A DNA stretch of 7,515 nt from an uncultured Gaiellaceae bacterium (lineage in GTDB: Bacteria; Actinomycetota; Thermoleophilia; Gaiellales; Gaiellaceae): contig CATPAS010000313.1 of the NCBI GenBank assembly GCA_955652075.1, positions 1 through 7,515 on the forward strand, given 5' to 3'. This document shows positions 6,780 to 7,515 of the stretch, in pieces. Positions within the stretch are counted from its first letter, which is position 1, and each line of letters begins with the position of its first letter. The translations under genes were made by a program, and so were the position numbers. A model generated the notes under the pieces. That model saw only the letters and a program-made list of their open reading frames with translations. It was not told the origin of the DNA and did not search any database.

Positions 6780-6785
6780 TAGCGT
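6780..6785 (+). promoter_or_regulatory. Candidate -10 box for a leaderless transcript
   Basis: TAGCGT fits the TANNNT consensus of actinobacterial leaderless promoters and ends exactly 7 bases before the hydrolase ATG at 6793, placing the expected transcription start at or next to the A of the ATG. No Shine-Dalgarno sequence precedes that ATG, which agrees with leaderless initiation. No TTGACA-like -35 is evident. A six-base motif with three fixed positions can occur by chance. Confidence 0.4.
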
Positions 6786-6792
6786 TCGTACC

Positions 6793-7515
6793 ATGCGCGG
6801 CGCCTCGACGCAGCGGCTGCACGTCGAAGAGCACGGCGAGGGGGAGCCGCTGCTCCTGATCGAAGGGCTCGGCCAGTCGCTGTGGGCCTGGCGTGAGCAG
6901 GTGCCTTTCTTCGCGCGGAGTTACCGGACGATCACGTTCGACACGCGCGGCACGGGACGCTCCGCCGTCCCCGACGAGCCTTATGGCATTGACGAGCTCG
7001 CGCAGGATGCTTCGGACGTCCTCGACGGACGTGCGGCCGACGTCGTCGGGCTCTCGATGGGCGGCTACGTCGCGCTGACCTTGGCGCTCGCGCAGGCGGA
7101 GCTCGTCAAGTCTCTGGTACTCATCGGGACCGGGGCGGGAGGTCCCGAGCGTGTGCCGCGTCCGCAAGACGTACGTGACGCATATGAAGCGGCGATGGGG
7201 CTTCCCTTCGACGAGTACGGACGGAAAACGATGCCGCTGACGTTCTCGCCCGGTTGGACGGAGCAGAACCCCGAGCGGTTCGAGGAGATCCTCGCGGCGC
7301 GGCAGGAACATCCCACGCCGGACGTGACCCTCGAGGCGCATCTGCAAGCGTGCTACGGGTTCTACGGCCGTGGTTGCGAGGTGGAGCGAATCGACGCGCC
7401 AGCGCTCGTCGTACACGGCGATGCCGACGTGATCGTCCCGGTGACAAACGGCCGCATGCTTTCGTCACGCCTGCCGAACGCGCGCTACGTCGAGCTTCCA
7501 GGCCGTGGACACAAC
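6793..7515 (+). CDS. Alpha/beta hydrolase, partial (3' end beyond window)
   Basis: An open frame of 241 codons from ATG 6793 to the window edge with no stop. The alpha/beta-hydrolase pattern is complete to the last triad residue. FDTRGTGRS (49-57) is the strand-4 region, the nucleophile elbow GLSMGG gives Ser88, [11 protein letters not shown] (206-216) gives the acid, probably Asp212, and GRGHN gives His240. About 20 residues are probably missing at the C-terminus. The usual HG of the oxyanion loop is EG in LLIEGLGQS (21-29). The closest general look is the 3-oxoadipate enol-lactonase/esterase group, but this superfamily is too broad for a substrate call. It diverges from malate synthase, with starts 17 bases apart. 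A functional link to the oxidation operon is possible but not shown. There is no ribosome binding site. Confidence 0.88.
   Translation, partial: MRGASTQRLHVEEHGEGEPLLLIEGLGQSLWAWREQVPFFARSYRTITFDTRGTGRSAVPDEPYGIDELAQDASDVLDGRAADVVGLSMGGYVALTLALAQAELVKSLVLIGTGAGGPERVPRPQDVRDAYEAAMGLPFDEYGRKTMPLTFSPGWTEQNPERFEEILAARQEHPTPDVTLEAHLQACYGFYGRGCEVERIDAPALVVHGDADVIVPVTNGRMLSSRLPNARYVELPGRGHN

Noticed and set aside
6772..7416. A 214-codon minus-strand frame opposite the hydrolase
   Set aside because: The plus-strand hydrolase carries a full alpha/beta-hydrolase pattern with triad, and this antisense frame has no recognisable motif. It also overlaps the malate synthase start.
1..7515. Search for a new defence, mobile or RNA-based system
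   Set aside because: All seven genes fall in well-known metabolic or transport families. I saw no direct-repeat arrays, transposase, integrase, toxin-antitoxin pair, tRNA or structured RNA beyond the single hairpin at 3795-3826.

Overview
The window is high-GC DNA (judged by eye) with dense, mostly one-directional coding. Six genes run on the minus strand, and a seventh starts on the plus strand and runs off the right edge. GC-rich codons, GTG starts, tight gene junctions and mycobacterium-like beta-oxidation enzymes suggest an Actinomycetota bacterium. The style of the solute-binding protein makes a deep lineage such as Thermoleophilia plausible, but that is an impression and not a demonstrated placement. 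I see no rRNA, tRNA, CRISPR array, insertion sequence or phage gene, and no stretch over 300 bases lacks a gene.

Layout, read in the direction of minus-strand transcription from right to left: malate synthase A (6775-5219); a 123-base gap with a TTGACA element and a strong Shine-Dalgarno sequence; a branched-chain amino acid type periplasmic binding protein (5095-3836); a 47-base gap filled by a perfect 13-bp GC-rich hairpin; then four close-packed genes: acyl-CoA dehydrogenase (3788-2637), an SDR 3-hydroxyacyl-CoA dehydrogenase of MFE-2/FabG type (2630-1695), a MaoC-fold enoyl-CoA hydratase (1684-1220) and a thiolase (1227-79). Junctions within the four-gene block are 6 bases, 10 bases and an 8-base overlap, so it is very probably one operon. 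The leftmost 78 bases are non-coding and carry an imperfect inverted motif that may belong to a dispersed repeat. On the plus strand, 17 bases from the malate synthase start, an alpha/beta hydrolase begins at 6793. It is cut by the window end just after its catalytic histidine.

The four enzymes supply every step of one beta-oxidation cycle: acyl-CoA to enoyl-CoA, to 3-hydroxyacyl-CoA, to 3-ketoacyl-CoA, to acetyl-CoA plus a shortened acyl-CoA. The pairing of a MaoC hydratase with an MFE-2 type SDR suggests the (3R) stereochemical route rather than the (3S) FadB route. The binding protein could bring in the substrate or a related compound, and malate synthase could consume the acetyl-CoA produced together with glyoxylate. 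No acyl-CoA ligase, ABC permease or ATPase, isocitrate lyase or regulator lies in the window, so the substrate cannot be read from it. I found no clearly new biological system. The points most worth a second look are the hairpin between the binding protein and the oxidation genes, the cysteine-free binding protein without transporter partners, the apparently leaderless hydrolase promoter, and the unusual composition of the cassette.
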